Source: Parus major (taxonomy: Eukaryota; Chordata; Aves; Passeriformes; Paridae). Taken from it: DNA of 64,000 bases. A program made the position numbers and the translations under genes. Shown in pieces: positions 40,401 to 54,788 of the stretch (the stretch's first letter is position 1; each line of letters begins with the position of its first letter). The notes beneath the pieces were generated by a model that saw only the letters and a list, made by a program, of their open reading frames with translations, was not told the origin of the DNA and ran no database searches. Location: positions 8,639,403 to 8,703,402 of the forward strand of contig NC_031768.1 of NCBI RefSeq assembly GCF_001522545.3, read 5' to 3'.

Positions 40401-41805
40401 TTGCAGAGCAGGGGGCACACAGTTGGCTGGCAGGACAAGAGGGGAATACTCCAATAACCCAAATCCAGCTGCAATGTGTGGGAGGGTTTTGGGCCAGGGT
40501 ACAGACTACCTCAGTAGAACCCCTGCAGATCCCCACTTGCAGGAACCAGCACTGTTTAGTTGTTTTTTACCTGTTTACAAAGTGAATAGAAGCTATCACA
40601 CAGTTAGCTGTGATGCAATTATATAGTGTGGCATTTTATCAATGAAGAATTCCCAAGGAAACCATGCCAAGAGCAAATAACAAAAGAGTTGTGCGCAACC
40701 TTATGAATTAAGCAAAAATGAATCTCACACAATAGGACAACCTCAAAGTTCTGGACAAGTGAAATTTTCCTGCAGAACAAGCAAGGAGATTTAGAAAATT
40801 ATTAAAAGGCAGTGATAAAGATTGGGATGAAGAGCTGTCTCTGGACTCATGATCAGAAGAGCAGCCATTGTACTTTGGTTGGTATATGTTTCTTGAGACT
40901 TTGCTTTGAAGAGAACTGTAAACAGCATAACACTGTTAGCCGTAAAGAGAATGGTTTGTTGAATGGCAGTCTGAGCTGAAACCTTGAAATATTTCAACCT
41001 AACTAACAACTAACTAACCTAAATGGTTTGTTTCAAAGAACAAAATTTTATCACATTGATGTATTTTTGTTTATGTCATTTCCAATCAAGATGCCCATGG
41101 AAATATCTCTAAGTATTTGAAAGCTAAAGGAAGTGGCATAACAGTACTAAGATTAACCAAGGTATCATACAAAATCTAATTAATTTTGAATGTTAAAGGC
41201 AATACCCAGATAGTCAATAATCATGTGTGTGAGCACATTGGTCTTCCTACAGAGATCCTTAATTCCTTTACTATTGCTCTAAACTCAGTGCCATCTAATT
41301 CTGCTTTGACCATTATTTGTACCATGCCTGCTATCAAAGCTAATTTGGGGGGGGGGTGGTTTAGATGAAATATTTTTGATGTCCTTTTTTATTTCACAGT
41401 CTAATCCAAACAGAACCCTGGTTCTCACTGAATTTTTGGCTTAACTCACTCCCTTTTCTGGGAAGTGTTCACTGTGCTCCATATTGTCCTTTTCCTGGAA
41501 ACCCTTAACATAACCGCTGTCCTTAATCCTTCTGTGATTGTAGCACATTCCAAACTGCTTTTGGGCATGGATCCTGTTTTCTGCTTGCTTCCTAAACAGG
41601 CAGTGCCCAAACTGCTCATCCAATAAGCTTTTTGGATACCCTTAACTTGGTTCTCATTAATATCCATGCCTTCAGAAGTATGTTTTGCATTTCCTAATTG
41701 TCCATGGAAAGCATTCTTTGTCTTTTGATTAGAACTCCACTGTCTGCTTTTGTTTAGCAGGCATCAAGATAATAGTCCCTAAAGGCATGAGCAGTGATTT
41801 TTTTG

Positions 41806-41880
41806 GTCACAAACACATTCCCGTTTTAGAGTTCCTGAAAATTCCCTTCATGTGAAACCATATGCAAGAATATAAGTGTG
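41806..41880. repeat. Unclassified dispersed repeat, copy 2
   Basis: 'acacattcccgttttagagt', 'tcctgaaaattcccttcatg' and 'caagaatata' match copy 1 near 38,525 in the same orientation. Similarity outside this core is not obvious. Confidence 0.5.
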
Positions 41881-43327
41881 TGTTTTATCCTAGTTCTATT
41901 AATATCTGTGTATTTACAGCAATGTAACTGATACATATTTAAATGTATTTGATTCTCTACAGGCTAATTGGAATCAAATGGCTGTATGGGAATCTTATTT
42001 TTCTCTCTTTATTGTGGGAATCCAAGGTAACTCAACTAATTTTAGACACATTTAGGTGAGATGAATCACCCCATTAGTAGTAAATGTGGATGTTAAATGA
42101 ACATAGGAGAAGAAGAATATTTCACATTGGCAATCCTGACACCAGGATTCCTAAAAGCAATGAGTTTTCAGACTGCCTCCTGAAAATGTCAGTTTTGAAT
42201 AAGTATTTGTATGCAGGTGATTCTGAAGATCAAAATCATAATTGTATTTTATGAGTATTCAAAATGTTCAAGGCGAAAGAGAGGGTAACAGGAGGCTTGC
42301 TAGATAATATCAGTTCTTAGCAAAACACTGGAAAAATTATAAAGATTCTGTTGGTAAAAAGTTAAAAGAGAAGAATTTATAAATAAGCTTGCTAAGTGTA
42401 TGAAAAATAGGCTTTGTCAAATATATTTAAATTTTTTCTTACAATTATAGTTGATAGAAGTAAGTACATAATGGACTTCTGTAAAGCATTTGATTTATTA
42501 CAAATGACATATTGCTAAGAAAATTAGGACTATGCAATATCAATAAAATATATCTTAAATGAATTAAGAACTGGTTCATATGACTGAAAGAGTGCTTGTC
42601 AGCAGGGAGTTATTACTGTTTATGAAATCTTTAGGAAGGTTCTGTAGTGATTATGCCTAGTTCTAAATCAGCTTCATTTTCATCAGCTCTGTGTTCACAA
42701 TTTTCAATCGATTGGCAGAAACAAGTGAAAGATAAAATCAGTGGTGTTAGCCCTTGTGAATGGTCCAGAGTGGTGAAGGATGTGAAAAACAAGTCAGCCA
42801 AACAGAATGTTCTGGATTACAAGGGAGAAAGTTGAGCTCCATGAGACACATCTGACTTTCATATGAACTGCTGGGAGGACACAGGGCAAGGAATAAGATC
42901 TTACTGAGGAGGACAGAGGCTGTCTCCTGGGAAACAGGGAGAGGTTTAGTAGAGATGTAGCATGGTCTCCCAGTTTAAAGTGCTATAATAAAGGGTTTAT
43001 GGTGCATAAGCCCAGAATTGTAAGCGGGGAATATGGACATGATTTCACCTCTCTACATAAAATTCCTCAGGTATGCAGCTGTGATGCCAACACTTTAAAA
43101 AATATGGTTGAAGAACAGAGCGGGACAGAGAAGAATGACAACAATTACTTCAAGGTTAAGGAAAAATGTTTTAATGCAGCAGACATTTTTGTTGCATAGT
43201 TAATGCATAAAGGCCTCTGAAAACCACTCTATTAATACTGTAGTTTTGTCAGATTTTTTGGTACCCTCAGAAGTGCTCTCTACATATTTACAAACTCTTG
43301 AACAAGACCTGATAATGGTGCCCTCAA

Positions 43328-43585
43328 AATATATATATATACACACACATATACATATATTATATATATATTATAGATTATATATAATATATATTATATA
43401 TAATATATATTATATATCATATATTATATATAGAATATATTATATATTATATATTATACATTATATATATGCATATATTAGATATAGTATATATATGCAT
43501 ATATTAGATATGTTTATATATTTGTATCTTTTATATATATATACACATATATTATATATATTTCTATATTTATGTGTATTATATA
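43328..43585. repeat. AT-rich microsatellite (TA-type with interruptions)
   Basis: About 250 bases almost wholly of ta/ata/tata blocks with scattered c and g, preceded by a short cacacaca run. The open frame through it (Tyr/Ile rich) is a by-product. Confidence 0.95.
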
Positions 43586-46500
43586 CTCTTGACCTATATA
43601 GGATGAAGGCCAGACATTTTTCTTTGCTACTCTCACCCCTCTCAGGAATGTATTAACCACTGTGACACCTCTGTGTTTGCCTGGAGACAAAAAGAGATGG
43701 TTTTACCTTACAGCAACACAAAGGACATGAGGAGCTTGTCCAGAAGCCCTTGTGCATTAAACCATTAAGCTGAGAAGTGAATGGACACACAACATCTGCC
43801 AAAGTTTTCAACCCAATTCTTAACTTGTGGACAGTGTTAAATTAAATTATGTTAATCAGAAATTGCCCATCCAATAGCACAATGTATCCTGAGATGCTGA
43901 AAAAATTGTAATTCTTTAACTTATCAAATAAAAGGTAGCTTTAAAAGAAGATATAAGCACTTTTAAAGGAAAAATATAATAAATAATAAAGACTTCTCAG
44001 TGAAACCAGGCAAAACAAGAATCTGAGATTGGTTATTAAGGCCAAAAAATGTTAAAAATATAAATTGACAAATTTTTATTTTGTTAATTTTTAAAAGCAA
44101 GGCTGATAAACAACAACAAAAATGTTCAAAAAAGTTGTGGTTTCCACTGCTAATATTATAAAATCAGTGGATTTTATAAAACTAAGGATATCTCTTGGAA
44201 ATCAGGATTGAAATTGTCTTAAGGAGTTACTGGCCTCTACTACAGTGCCATGCAAAGTTTAATAGCCTGTGCTATAAGGGAAATTAGACTACAGATCTAA
44301 TACTGGCCCCAAAGGCAACCATCTATGAGTAAACTGAAGTAAAAGTATTACACGGGAAATTGGAAGCACCACTCAATTATCTTATAAATCAGACCAATGG
44401 CTGTGATCTTTTCTTGAAATTCTGTGACCAAATATTCTTTTAATTTCCTACTACTATGGCTTAAGTATTCAATTTTGAGTTGCCAGGAAACATGTTTCTG
44501 TCTCACATATGTTGTGTCATACATCATGGTGAAAGAAAGCTGAACTCAGTGCTGTAGGATGGGGATTGTCAGAGCTGGAAGAAACCCTACTGAGATCAAG
44601 GAGGTTGTGTAGAACAGAAAAAGAGGACATCTATCCTTTATTAAATGATACTTGCAATAGAGAGAAACAACAGAGTTAATATTGGTTCTCTGGCCCTTGA
44701 GATTAAAGCAGTTTTACTCTAAAGTCACACAGTAGTTACTCATGCAATGCTGACTCTGTACTTTGAAATTAACCTGTATTTGCTTCAAGTATGAAAGAGA
44801 TTTCCAAAACTGAAAGTAAAAAGGATTGCTTTGCAAACTGCAGTGATACTGACTTACTAGTTAATTTAAAGTGGTGATTTCGTGATTACTGGTTGCCATT
44901 AAATTGTTTCTTGCAGGATCATGCAGTGTGTTTGTTTGAAATAGCTACAACAATTTTCCATATAATTGCAGGATCTAAGTGGAATACAGTTGAAATAAAG
45001 TGCAGGAGACACATTACAAGAGCTGTATCTAACGGATACAACAGAACAATTTGTTTTGTGATTCCTAATTGCTAGCAAGTCAGTGGAATGAAATGTGCTT
45101 TCAGAAGCTACATTGCTGACATCTTGCTGACATCATCTCAATCAGCACAGAAGCTGCCTCTATGTATTCACATCCTTTGAAAGTTCCAGTAGTTGATGCT
45201 GAACAAATGAAAAATAGCTGCAAATACAATAAAAGCACAAAGTATGGGAGACACAGGCTGAGTCATGGAGGGCGAAGAGAAGAAAAGGTTTAAAATAAAT
45301 GGGAAATGAATGAATTAAAAAAAAAAAAAATCTCTGGGCAGGCAGGGATATGAAATAAATCACCAAATGAAAAAGAAAAGTCATAAAATAATGTCAATCA
45401 GAAAGAATGTTGACAGGTGAACACAGAACAGCAAATCAGACAAATACTAAATCTTAGGACAAGAAAAAATCAAAAAGAAGAAACAAGATACAGAGTAACT
45501 TAGACAGAAAGAGTTAGCTTTAAAGAGGTAAATTTAACAAGTGACTCAGAGAGATCTAAAAGGGAAGAGCTGGTCAAAGAGAGATAAGAGGGTCCTAGCT
45601 AATAAAGAGGGCCAGGAATAACAAAGACAATTTTGAAATGGTCATGTTGAGAGTGAAATAATCAGTTTTATTAGGCAACAATGATAAAGAGTAAGGACAA
45701 ACAGAAGGAAGAATAATTGTTCTCTAAGCTTTCATATTTGTGAGAGCTCAGTGTGTGCTGCAGTTCCTGATTCCTGTGTAGGTAATGACAGGATGGCCTG
45801 GAAAAGTAGAGAGACTTTTAAATTTGTTTTATGTAAAGCCATGCCTTTCTGAAATTGTTTTTCTCATTTGTAGAAGAGTAAGTTGAGATATCTGAGGGTT
45901 CTTTGTTTGCCTTTTGTTTGTAACATTCCCTTTCCAGAGAGTTACAAAAGAGCCTTTTGAAGTATGGGTTGTGTTTATTCCTTCAGTTTTAAAATACAAA
46001 CTCATTTTTTTTAAGAAATAATGCCAATTCTAGGACTCCCTTTTAGAATCTAGATGGGAAAGATGTCGTCCTGTGTTTTCTTAACTCACTGAAAACCTTT
46101 AGTGCTACTAAATGACCATGATGAGTTAGTCAGATCTACTGATCTAACAGGATATAGTTGACATGAAAGAACTGCTGTCTTCAGAAGCTTGTTGTCAAGC
46201 AGTGTGCTTGATCTCCCTTCCTAAAAATGACTCACAGAGAGCAAAGGCACAGAGCAGCTACAGAAAATTGCCCTTATTCAGAGACTAAATGCTTATGCAA
46301 TCTTCTGTATCTGCATGCAAGCCACATGATCATGAGAGAGAGGTCTGTGTACAGCCCTTCACATTTTTGACAGAACAGATGAACTATAATTCTAGATTCT
46401 ATTCCTCGGTCTCTTTTAGCTTACCCTTTTTGTTGTTTTATGTAGTATTTTCTTGAGTTGGGCTCTTGCTAAAATCTGTTTAGGATCTAGAAGCAGAGGC

Positions 46501-48289
46501 TCAGCATAATATAAGATCAGTACCTGACTGTCTGTCTGTGCCTTTTTGAACCCTTTTCCTTTCTCCTGCTGCCTCTCAGGAGCAGTCAGAACCCCAGATC
46601 AGCGTGCTCCACTGCCTCCAGCACTAACAACCTTTTCTGTAAAGTGTTTGCTCCAAACAGCTATGAATTGTCAATGGCCAGCAAGGTTTTGTCCAGACTA
46701 TGCCACCATCTTTAATTTTTTTCACTGTTAAGAAAAAAACATACATGGAAATCTGGAAAAACTGATTCACTAATTATTTTGTTCTATCAATGTGTGAAAT
46801 GTTTTCTAGCTGTTTCACAACCTTAAGACTTCCTTCAGATACTCCAAGATCTATGTGCCAAAACTTCTAGCAGACTTCATTAATATGCTCACTTGAAACC
46901 AGCCTGAACGGTGCTTCAGTTGTGATCATGGTAGTGTGAAAGTGAGAAAAATATTTATGTATACAGATATATACAGATATACAGTTACTTTTTTGTTTTA
47001 CATTCACATTTATATTAATTTATCTTTCATCCATCCATAGCATTTAAATGCTTCAGAAACAACAAAGACCTTACATTTCTTTCCTTTAAGATTTTATCAG
47101 TTCTCTATATCTGGAATAGGTGTTTGTAAATTTTAACTACATGTCAATATACTATTTTTTGTGCCTCTCTAAATGGAGTCTGAATATAACTAAGATGAGG
47201 CTAATCAGAGATTTCTGGAATGCCAGTAATGTATTTTAAATGCCAGAACAACAGTCTGCTGTTCAAAGTGTCAATAAAACTTCTCCTGGTGTCCTTGATT
47301 ACTTCTGCAGATGTGAGAGAATCTTTATTTTCAGACACAGATGTTGGATTTAGAGACATAGTGAGCTCATCCATAGATGATGGATGCAGCTCTATGACAG
47401 TACAGAGAATAAAGAGAAGGGTAAATAGCAATTAGAACCAATCAAAGAATACAAGTACATCAGAACTGAAGGTCCTTATACCAAGATATCTAAAGGATAA
47501 GTTTTAGTACAACTCCAGCTGCTGGAATTGAAGAAGCAATTAGGCCTCAGTGAATCACATGGTATTAATATTTCTGAAAGTCTGATTAGATGATCACAGG
47601 ACCTTTTTAATCTTAAATGCTATAAAAAGTCACTGACGACTATGAAACCCCAGTTTGGTGACTGCCAGGAAATGCTTCACAATCTCTGGCAAGATGTAGC
47701 AAGAGATGTGTTAAATACTGTGGTTAGTTGGACCCCTGAAGCTATAAAGAGGATGGAGGACTGCTGCCCTCGTGATGTTACCAAACAGAAACTTGAAAAA
47801 CTTTGTAATCTGGCTTATAGCCCAGTGGGTAAGAACTTGTAGGGAAATGTTCCAGTGGTCGGAAAAATTTGAATTAAATTATTCACTGTGAAATAGAAGC
47901 AGCTAATTCAAATATAAAGAATTTAAAATCAGCATTAAAATGTTGCTATAGTTCCTTAACAAATAATGGTATTAGGCAGATGAATTTCTTTTCAGAGTTT
48001 GGTCAAAAATATAAAAATATTGAGGTAATAGAATTCTGCTGTGCTACATCTGACCACTCTTGGCAAGAGGAAAGAAAAGCACTGCCATAAATACAGCAGC
48101 TTCCTTGGTGTGTGCAGCTCAGTGCACAGTTGTTCTCAGTACTGGAGGCCTGCAAGGGAAGAGAAATGAGAAATAAGTCATGCAGACAGATCCCCAGTGC
48201 ATCACCATCCTTGTGGATGATGGGACAAGCTGAGAATCTCTTTCTCCACCAAACTGGCACATGGGGTCAGCCTGCTCCTGTGCATTAAA

Positions 48290-48690
48290 GATTTCCCTCC
48301 TGAAGAAGGTCCAGTCTTCCCGGATTCCTTTACCCCTCAGGACTTTCTCCCCAGCATTCCACCAGGCTCCTTAAGAGGACAATGTGTACCCTATGGATAT
48401 CAAGGCACAGTTTTGCTGACCCCCTTCCTTCTCCATGAATGAATATGGTTTTCTGATGGCTGTGCCCAAGACTGTCTCTGACCATCACATCACCCACCTG
48501 TTCCTCTCTGTCCACAAACAACTGATCCAGTGGGTTGCTTTCCTTTGCTGGCTCCCTCACCAGCTGTGTCTGGAAGTCACCCTCCAGGAGCCCCCTAGAC
48601 TGTTTTTCTCTGATGTACTCTATTACCAGCAGACATCTTGTAATTCAAAGACCCCCATGAGAACACAGGCTAGTAATTGTAATTTCAGGA
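48290..48690 (-). mobile_element. CR1 LINE ORF2 fragment (AP endonuclease region)
   Basis: On the minus strand the frame 48,560-48,330 reads LDQLFVDREEQVGDVMVRDS, and just upstream lies VLMGVFELQDVCW. These are decayed forms of the CR1 endonuclease stretch (VLMGDFNLPDICW, LDLLFVNREGLVGDVMV). The catalytic Asp-Phe-Asn triplet has become Val-Phe-Glu, so the copy is inactive. It is the only 5'-half CR1 piece seen. Confidence 0.85.
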
Positions 48691-49892
48691 ATGTGGATTC
48701 CTCTTCAGTTAATAGAAAGTAATAAGTACTGAAGAAATGAGATTCAGGTCTCAGTAGTTTCCCAAACTAATAGCTCTTTGAGAATAGCTCTGCTAATACT
48801 GGTGACCCCTATTCCCACTGGATAATTGCTTTTATTATGCATTTCTATTTTCTGTTCTTGTCTTACAGCACTGATGGATGTAATTTAGTTGTATACTATA
48901 TAGGTGTCTAATGAAATTGCTGAAAGAAAGTTCATTGCCAAACTAAAAAAATGATGTCAGCTCTTGAGTCTCAGCAAGGGTCTTACCTTCAAGCCTGACT
49001 TTTTTTTCCTAAGTACATTAAATATTTTTCACTATGACTAGAAAATATTAGGAAGGGCAAAAAGCCCATCATAGGTAGCCTAAATTCAGACATTCCTCAC
49101 GCTACCATAATGAACAGACATGCTGTATCTGTAGCTGATAAATTAGGCCACATGATGGCAGGTGAAATGTAGATAAGGTGAGAGTACTGCATGATGAAAG
49201 GAGGAGATGAAGACCTGTATTATGTTGATATGACCAGTCAGAAAGAAAAATGTGTGTCAGTGAGGAGAAATCAATTTAATGTCTGCATTATACAAAACAT
49301 CAATACAGACAGGATATTAAACTGCATTAGGAGACGTATCTTTAGGTAGATTTACAGGTGGAGTGCATAATTAGAAAATATCAGGGGACTACAAAAGGGA
49401 AAACAGCATGGAGAATTCTCAAGTGAAAAAAAAAATATTAACACAGGACTTAGTTATGTAAGAAATTTTAGGAAGAAGATATAGTAAATGGTGAATGAAA
49501 TAGCAAAAGTCAATTGAATGCCCATATTTATTCCAAGTGTGGGACAAAATATTAAAATAGTAATCTGAAAAAATTAGTGTAAATTTCATAAGAGAAAGCA
49601 CAAAGACACAATGCATCATTAACCCACTGAGTAGCATAAATTCCCCAGAGTCTGTATGTTCTATACTCTGCAAGATATGTTCCATCCTAATTACCATTTA
49701 ATGCAATTTTGAAACTTCTCTATTGATCTTCAGGGCCACCATTGGATAAGGGCCCAGCTAAATTAGGTAATATCCTTTCATCTGTAACTCAGGAAGACAG
49801 ATGTGCTCTCCCAGTGTAATGCAACAAGCTCTGATGACATTCATCAGGACCAGAGAGAGTATTTGAGGCAAAGTGGATTGATAGAGAGCAGC

Positions 49893-49975
49893 CGGCTACA
49901 AGAAGGCTGGAGAGGGACTTTTCACAAGCAGTGGTGGATTTAAACTGAAAGAGGGTAGTGGAGAGGGAGTACTGA
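49893..49975 (+). mobile_element. CR1 LINE short internal fragment
   Basis: 'ggctacaagaaggctggaga', 'gggacttttcacaagcagtg', 'ggatttaaactgaaagaggg' matches a CR1 3' segment in forward orientation. The flanks were not recognised. Confidence 0.7.
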
Positions 49976-52616
49976 ACTACAGCCTGATAGCATTTAGAGT
50001 AAATAGACACATCTCTTTCGTAATGGTTTCCAACTGTAATTGAAATCAAGGAGATAAAAACATCAAGCAGCTCAAAAGGATCAGTACCTAAAAAAATTGA
50101 CAGCCAGGGAGTGATCCAATACACTAGATGGTCAGAATGCAATTTAATTTATCTAAGATAAGCACTTGGATTCTAAGGAAGTTGGATAAATTTCATATAA
50201 ACCATATAAGATACATATAAAATAAAAATACATACAATTCTACAACATGATAATTCGGCAGAAATTTTTGGCAATAAAAAAGTAACTAATATATGAACAA
50301 TGCTTTTCAATAATCTCATCATTTCTGCCTATGGAAAAGATTCTTGAAATTGCATAAGTAACTAGATACCCAGAGACCCACACAAAGCCAATGTGATATA
50401 TGGAATTCTATTTCAAATACCTATATAAGGGGAGGAGAATGATCATCCTCTGAAGGTACTTATCTCACTCCTAACCATAGTTGAAGCCTGGACTGGACAT
50501 TGATTTTCAATCAGTGAAGTGTGGTGAGATGTATCTCACCATTAGTAACTATAGAAAATCACATCTTAGTTGTGTATAGCTGAAATTTAATATTGATTCA
50601 TTGATGCCAATAGCTGTTGACCTCGTGCTACCTGGTAAATCTACTGTTCTAGTTCAGCATGGTAAATACTGAGATTTGAAAACCACAGACAGCTGTTGAA
50701 GAAGCACTAATGTATATGTGGGATTTTCAGAACCATCCTTTACCTGAATTTCCTGTTATCTACATTTATTTATGCAGTTTCTGTGCTCTGTTTTGATCAG
50801 AGATTATCTGCGCAGCACAAAAAGATAGACCTTCATCATGTTTCTCAGTGTGGTTCAAGGGTTTTTCTTTCTACCCTGCAATTTTTGTATTTGTCTAATA
50901 CTTGAAATCTGGGAGTGGATATGGATGCTTTTAGAGTTTCTAAATTTTTGATGAACATGGGTGCTTTCACAAATTGTGAATAAAAGTGATGCCAGACGCA
51001 GAAAACATTTCCAGTGTTGCATACTGCAGGAAACAAAGGGCGCATTTGTACTCTGGTGCTGAAATCTTTGGATTAACTGCTGTGAGCTCATAAGATCAAA
51101 ACGTTCAGCTCAGCACTGAGTGCTGGGAGCAGCCTTGATCCCCAGATAAGTATTGTCATGTTCCAACTGTACTGTGGCTGACCTCCTGTTTAGCTGAACT
51201 GATTGTGCTGGTAAAACCACTCTGATTCTGCTCCATGACAAATATAATAACTCAGTGTGTGGCTTGGGAGGCCCTAAGCTATATTGTCAAATAATGGCGA
51301 CTGTTTGTATTTATAATTCAGGTTTTCCTTTACCAATTCCTACAGAGTCACTTTAAAAAGGGAAGGAATTTGTGATTGCCTTGTCTAAGAATCTCTCTGT
51401 TGCTCACTTTTTGAAACAATTTTTGTCATGCCCCTTTCTGCCCATTCTGAGATGGAGGGACACCTCAGAGATTGGCAATTCTTACATGTATTTTGAAGAC
51501 TGATGGTTTCATTCAGCAAAAAAGACCCAATAAAATCTTCATTAGTTCTGCTTCTCACAAAATGCTTTGCTGAGTGAAGAGACCTTTAGAGAGAATTAGA
51601 GCTCTAATCTGTCATTTTGAACATCCTCGTTTTCCATTAAACTGAGCAATTTGCAAGATTAAATGCAAAGGAATATATTATTAGTCCTCATTATTTGGAC
51701 TTTATCTGATTCCTAAAAGCTGCTACTAAAATATACACCCGTTGTTTAACCAGTAAGTGGTGGTATTTCCTTCTTGTATATACTAAAAATATTTATTCCT
51801 CCCAAAGTAGAATAAATAGGTCAACATTCACACTTCAAATCACAGTTCCTCTGGATTCAGATTCCAGCAAGGAAGGGCAGTATGAGTCACAGTTTCTTCA
51901 AATTACTTTAAATATTTCACATTTTATTCACATCACTGTCATTTCTTGTTGCTGAATTACTGTCAAATAAACCACCCATACAATCAGTTTAACTGCTCCC
52001 TTTTTATCCTTTGGAATACTTTCTGAAGGGATTTCTCTGGGCTTTTAGAGATTCCTGGATAAGTGAGAGCTACATCTGATCTAACAGAAGACTCAGATGC
52101 TGTCCAGGAATCTTTGACCTGTGTTTAGAACATGGACAGGAAGGATCAGTGTCTCAGGTCTTTCTGTCTACATATTTTCTAATAATACATATTTTCAAAT
52201 AAAAATTTCCTCTGTGCAGCTGGAGAAAGGACACTGGAGATGGTTTTCTGATTCTGCATCTTGTTTTGCACTGGCCATGGCCCCAGGATTGATCTAAACA
52301 AGCTAGGAGTTATTCAATGTTAAGCAAATTAGCCTTTTTTATTAAATGTAAAAAAACTTAATGCAATCTTTTTCTGCCTGAAAGCTGAGAGGAAAGTCAG
52401 ATCAGCGGATAGCCAAGGAACTTTCACATCTGAAAGTCTGGCTTAGCGAAGTTGGAAGTGAATCGGATGTTGAGGTCTGGTGGAGGTTTATCTAAGATTG
52501 TACTCTTCTCTCTGATGACAATAGTGAGAAGTTTGGTGTGAAGCTTTTTTATTCATCATCTGATACTGATAAAGTGAATGCAATGTGAATTGTACAGATT
52601 ACTGCACAATTTATGT

Positions 52617-52649
52617 ACTGTAAAATTTCTGATTACTGTAAAATTTCTG
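52617..52649. repeat. 18-bp direct repeat
   Basis: actgtaaaatttctg occurs at 52617 and 52635 with a three-base spacer. Confidence 0.85.
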
Positions 52650-53352
52650 TAGAACTAAAATCACTCTTAATGTGGTCAGATTATAAAGAGAATGACAATA
52701 CATAATCTGTAACCTAGCATTAAGTATAAAGGGTTCTGTCATCCTTTATCATCAAAGGATTCAACAAAGCACACCTGTTCCTTTACAAAAATGGTCTTCA
52801 GTTTGGGGATGATTATTAGTTGACCAAGGAAAAATGCTTATGAATCCAGACTAAGCTGATAAAAGGAAGGAGAAGAGTCCATTATCTAATGGTGTTTCAT
52901 AATGAGCTATCATAGTGATGGAAATAATAAGCATTTGGATATAATAGTCTGCAGAAGAGGAAGAGAGCCTAGCCAAACTATTTCAGAATTCAGGATTCTT
53001 TTAATGCTGAACCTGATTTCTCTATACACAAGCTAAATCTCAGTTTAAATTTGTTTTTTAAAGATTTAGTTAAATTGATGAAAATCTTCTATGGACATAT
53101 CTATGTCAAATCAAGGGAAAATAGACCAGCGTTCTTTGATACTAATTCTCTTGTGGAGTGGTAACTTTGTCAGTGAGGGCAGTAGCAAGCAGCAGAGACA
53201 GAAATCTTTAAAAATCAATTCTGCCAGGAAAGAATTAGCATCAAAGGGCCAGAGAAACTATGTAGGAGTGTCCTCTACTCTGTATTGAAAAATAAGAGAG
53301 AATTTAATTCTTTGATAAGGTAATCCTCTCTTTTAATTTTTCACTTTCTTTT

Positions 53353-53371
53353 TTTTGTGTGTGTGTGTGTT
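53353..53371. repeat. Short GT microsatellite
   Basis: A T run followed by about seven GT units. Confidence 0.85.
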
Positions 53372-54319
53372 TCCTTTAAGTACAACTATGTTACCATAAA
53401 ATAGATTCAAGAAGTCTTCCAAGGAAGTCCCTCAGATGCTTTTACTCCTAGTGCTTGCAATGCCATGTTCTAGCACATTCTTTAGTGACCTACAGAGGGG
53501 TAGCTAAAATTTGAATCCTTAAGAGGTACAAAAATGCCTGTTATCATCCTTCTCCAGCAACAGAAACAAAGGCTTTTCACTCCCCTTTTTCCCTCTAGGT
53601 TTCTTGACCTATTAAAAATTAGAGGTTTCTTTGTACTTTGTAGTTCTGATTTGTGCAATCCATGTTTGCAGCTCCTCATACCTGACTTTTAAAACATAAA
53701 TAATTTCAGTCCTTATGCACTTCCAAGAGATGAAGTAATCCAAGGCAAAACGTTTGAGTTAATCAGAACTGATGTCTGAGGTTCTCTGCCTGATGTGTGT
53801 GCTGTTCTCCCTACTTTATTCTCCTACTTCGAAGGCAAGCACAAGGTGACTGTCCTGGTTTAGGGCAAAGTTTGGGAGTGGCCCATAACACTCCAAGTCT
53901 GAGTGCCGGAATCTTGTCAACCTCATTTTACCACTTAAATTAGAGCACAGGAAGGATCAGAGCAGGAACACATCTTCCACACTCAGTAAATGCGTGCCAT
54001 GAATTATTAATGCGGTTACTGGCACTGCACTGAGCTCCCACCAGCACTGCTTTAGTTCTATGTAGGCCGCGTCTGTGATTGACATGGAGGCCCAGAAGAG
54101 TAATCAGGCCATTTTTATTTCCGTGCAATCCATCTTTAAGGAAGCCAGGGCACCCATGTCTGTATCACTCCTCACTCTCCCAGGCTCCTGCTGGAGTGGC
54201 ACCCACGGCAGGAAACACCTGGGGTGGACAGAAGGACATGCTGGACTGCCCTGAGCCTGAGCCCCAAGGTGGCATTGGCTCAGGTGTCTCTTTAGTGGTA
54301 AATCCCAGTCTGGGGTGCT

Positions 54320-54788
54320 CTGGGAAGAGTGTGGCCAGCAGGTCAAGGGAGGGGATCCTCCCCCTCTACTTGGCCACATCTGGAGTGTCTGGTTCTGGGC
54401 TCCTCAGCACGAGAAAGGCAAGGAGCTATTGGAGAGGGTCCAGCAGAGGCCACAAGGGTGATGAGGGCTCTTACGAGGAGAGACTGCAGGAGTTGGGCCT
54501 GGTTAGTCTGGAGAGGAGAAGACTTAGAGGAGATCTCATTTATGCACATAAATATCTCAAAAGTGGTTGCCAAGAGGGTGGTAACAGACTCTTTTCAGTG
54601 GTACACAGTGCAAGAAGGAGGAGCAATGGCCATAACTAAAACAAAAGAAGTTCCACCTCAGCATGAGGAAGAACTTTACGTTGAAGGTGCCAGAGCACTG
54701 GAGCAGGCTGCCCAGGCAGGTGAAGAACTCCTCCTGTCTGAAGACATCCAAACTCCACCTGGGCACGTTCCTGTTTCACCTGCTCTGA
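54320..54788 (+). mobile_element. CR1 LINE fragment, truncated at both ends
   Basis: Matches the remembered avian CR1 3' region in order: the ggtcaagggaggggatcctc segment, 'ttctgggctcctcag', 'ctattggagagggtccagca', 'cagactcttttcagtggt', and 'gaagttccacctcagcatga'. The usual last stretch, including the terminal tctatgattct type tail, is missing. The copy stops at 'cacctgctctgag', where the minisatellite begins. Long open frames of 186 and 244 codons crossing it are not genes. Confidence 0.85.

Larger units (their letters stand above)
38107..48289. other. Intergenic
   Basis: Holds one short CR1, the two copies of an unclassified repeat, a 10-base G run at 41,347 and the AT microsatellite. Otherwise unassigned. 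Confidence 0.5.
48700..54319. other. Intergenic upstream of CFAP47
   Basis: AT-rich with a short CR1 remnant near 49,900, an 18-bp direct repeat and a GT microsatellite. No exon recognised. Confidence 0.5.

Noticed and set aside
43246..43656. 136-codon Tyr/Ile-rich frame
   Set aside because: Translation of the TA-type microsatellite.
47642..47842. 66-codon plus-strand frame (starts MKPQFGDCQEML)
   Set aside because: Plausible composition but no known family, no CpG island and no clear splice sites; treated as chance.
49789..50142. 117-codon minus-strand frame
   Set aside because: Overlaps a CR1 remnant read from the opposite strand, has no domain, and has no promoter or splice context.
54079..54639. 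186-codon open frame on the plus strand
   Set aside because: Mostly CR1 3' sequence read in a non-coding orientation or frame; no domain.
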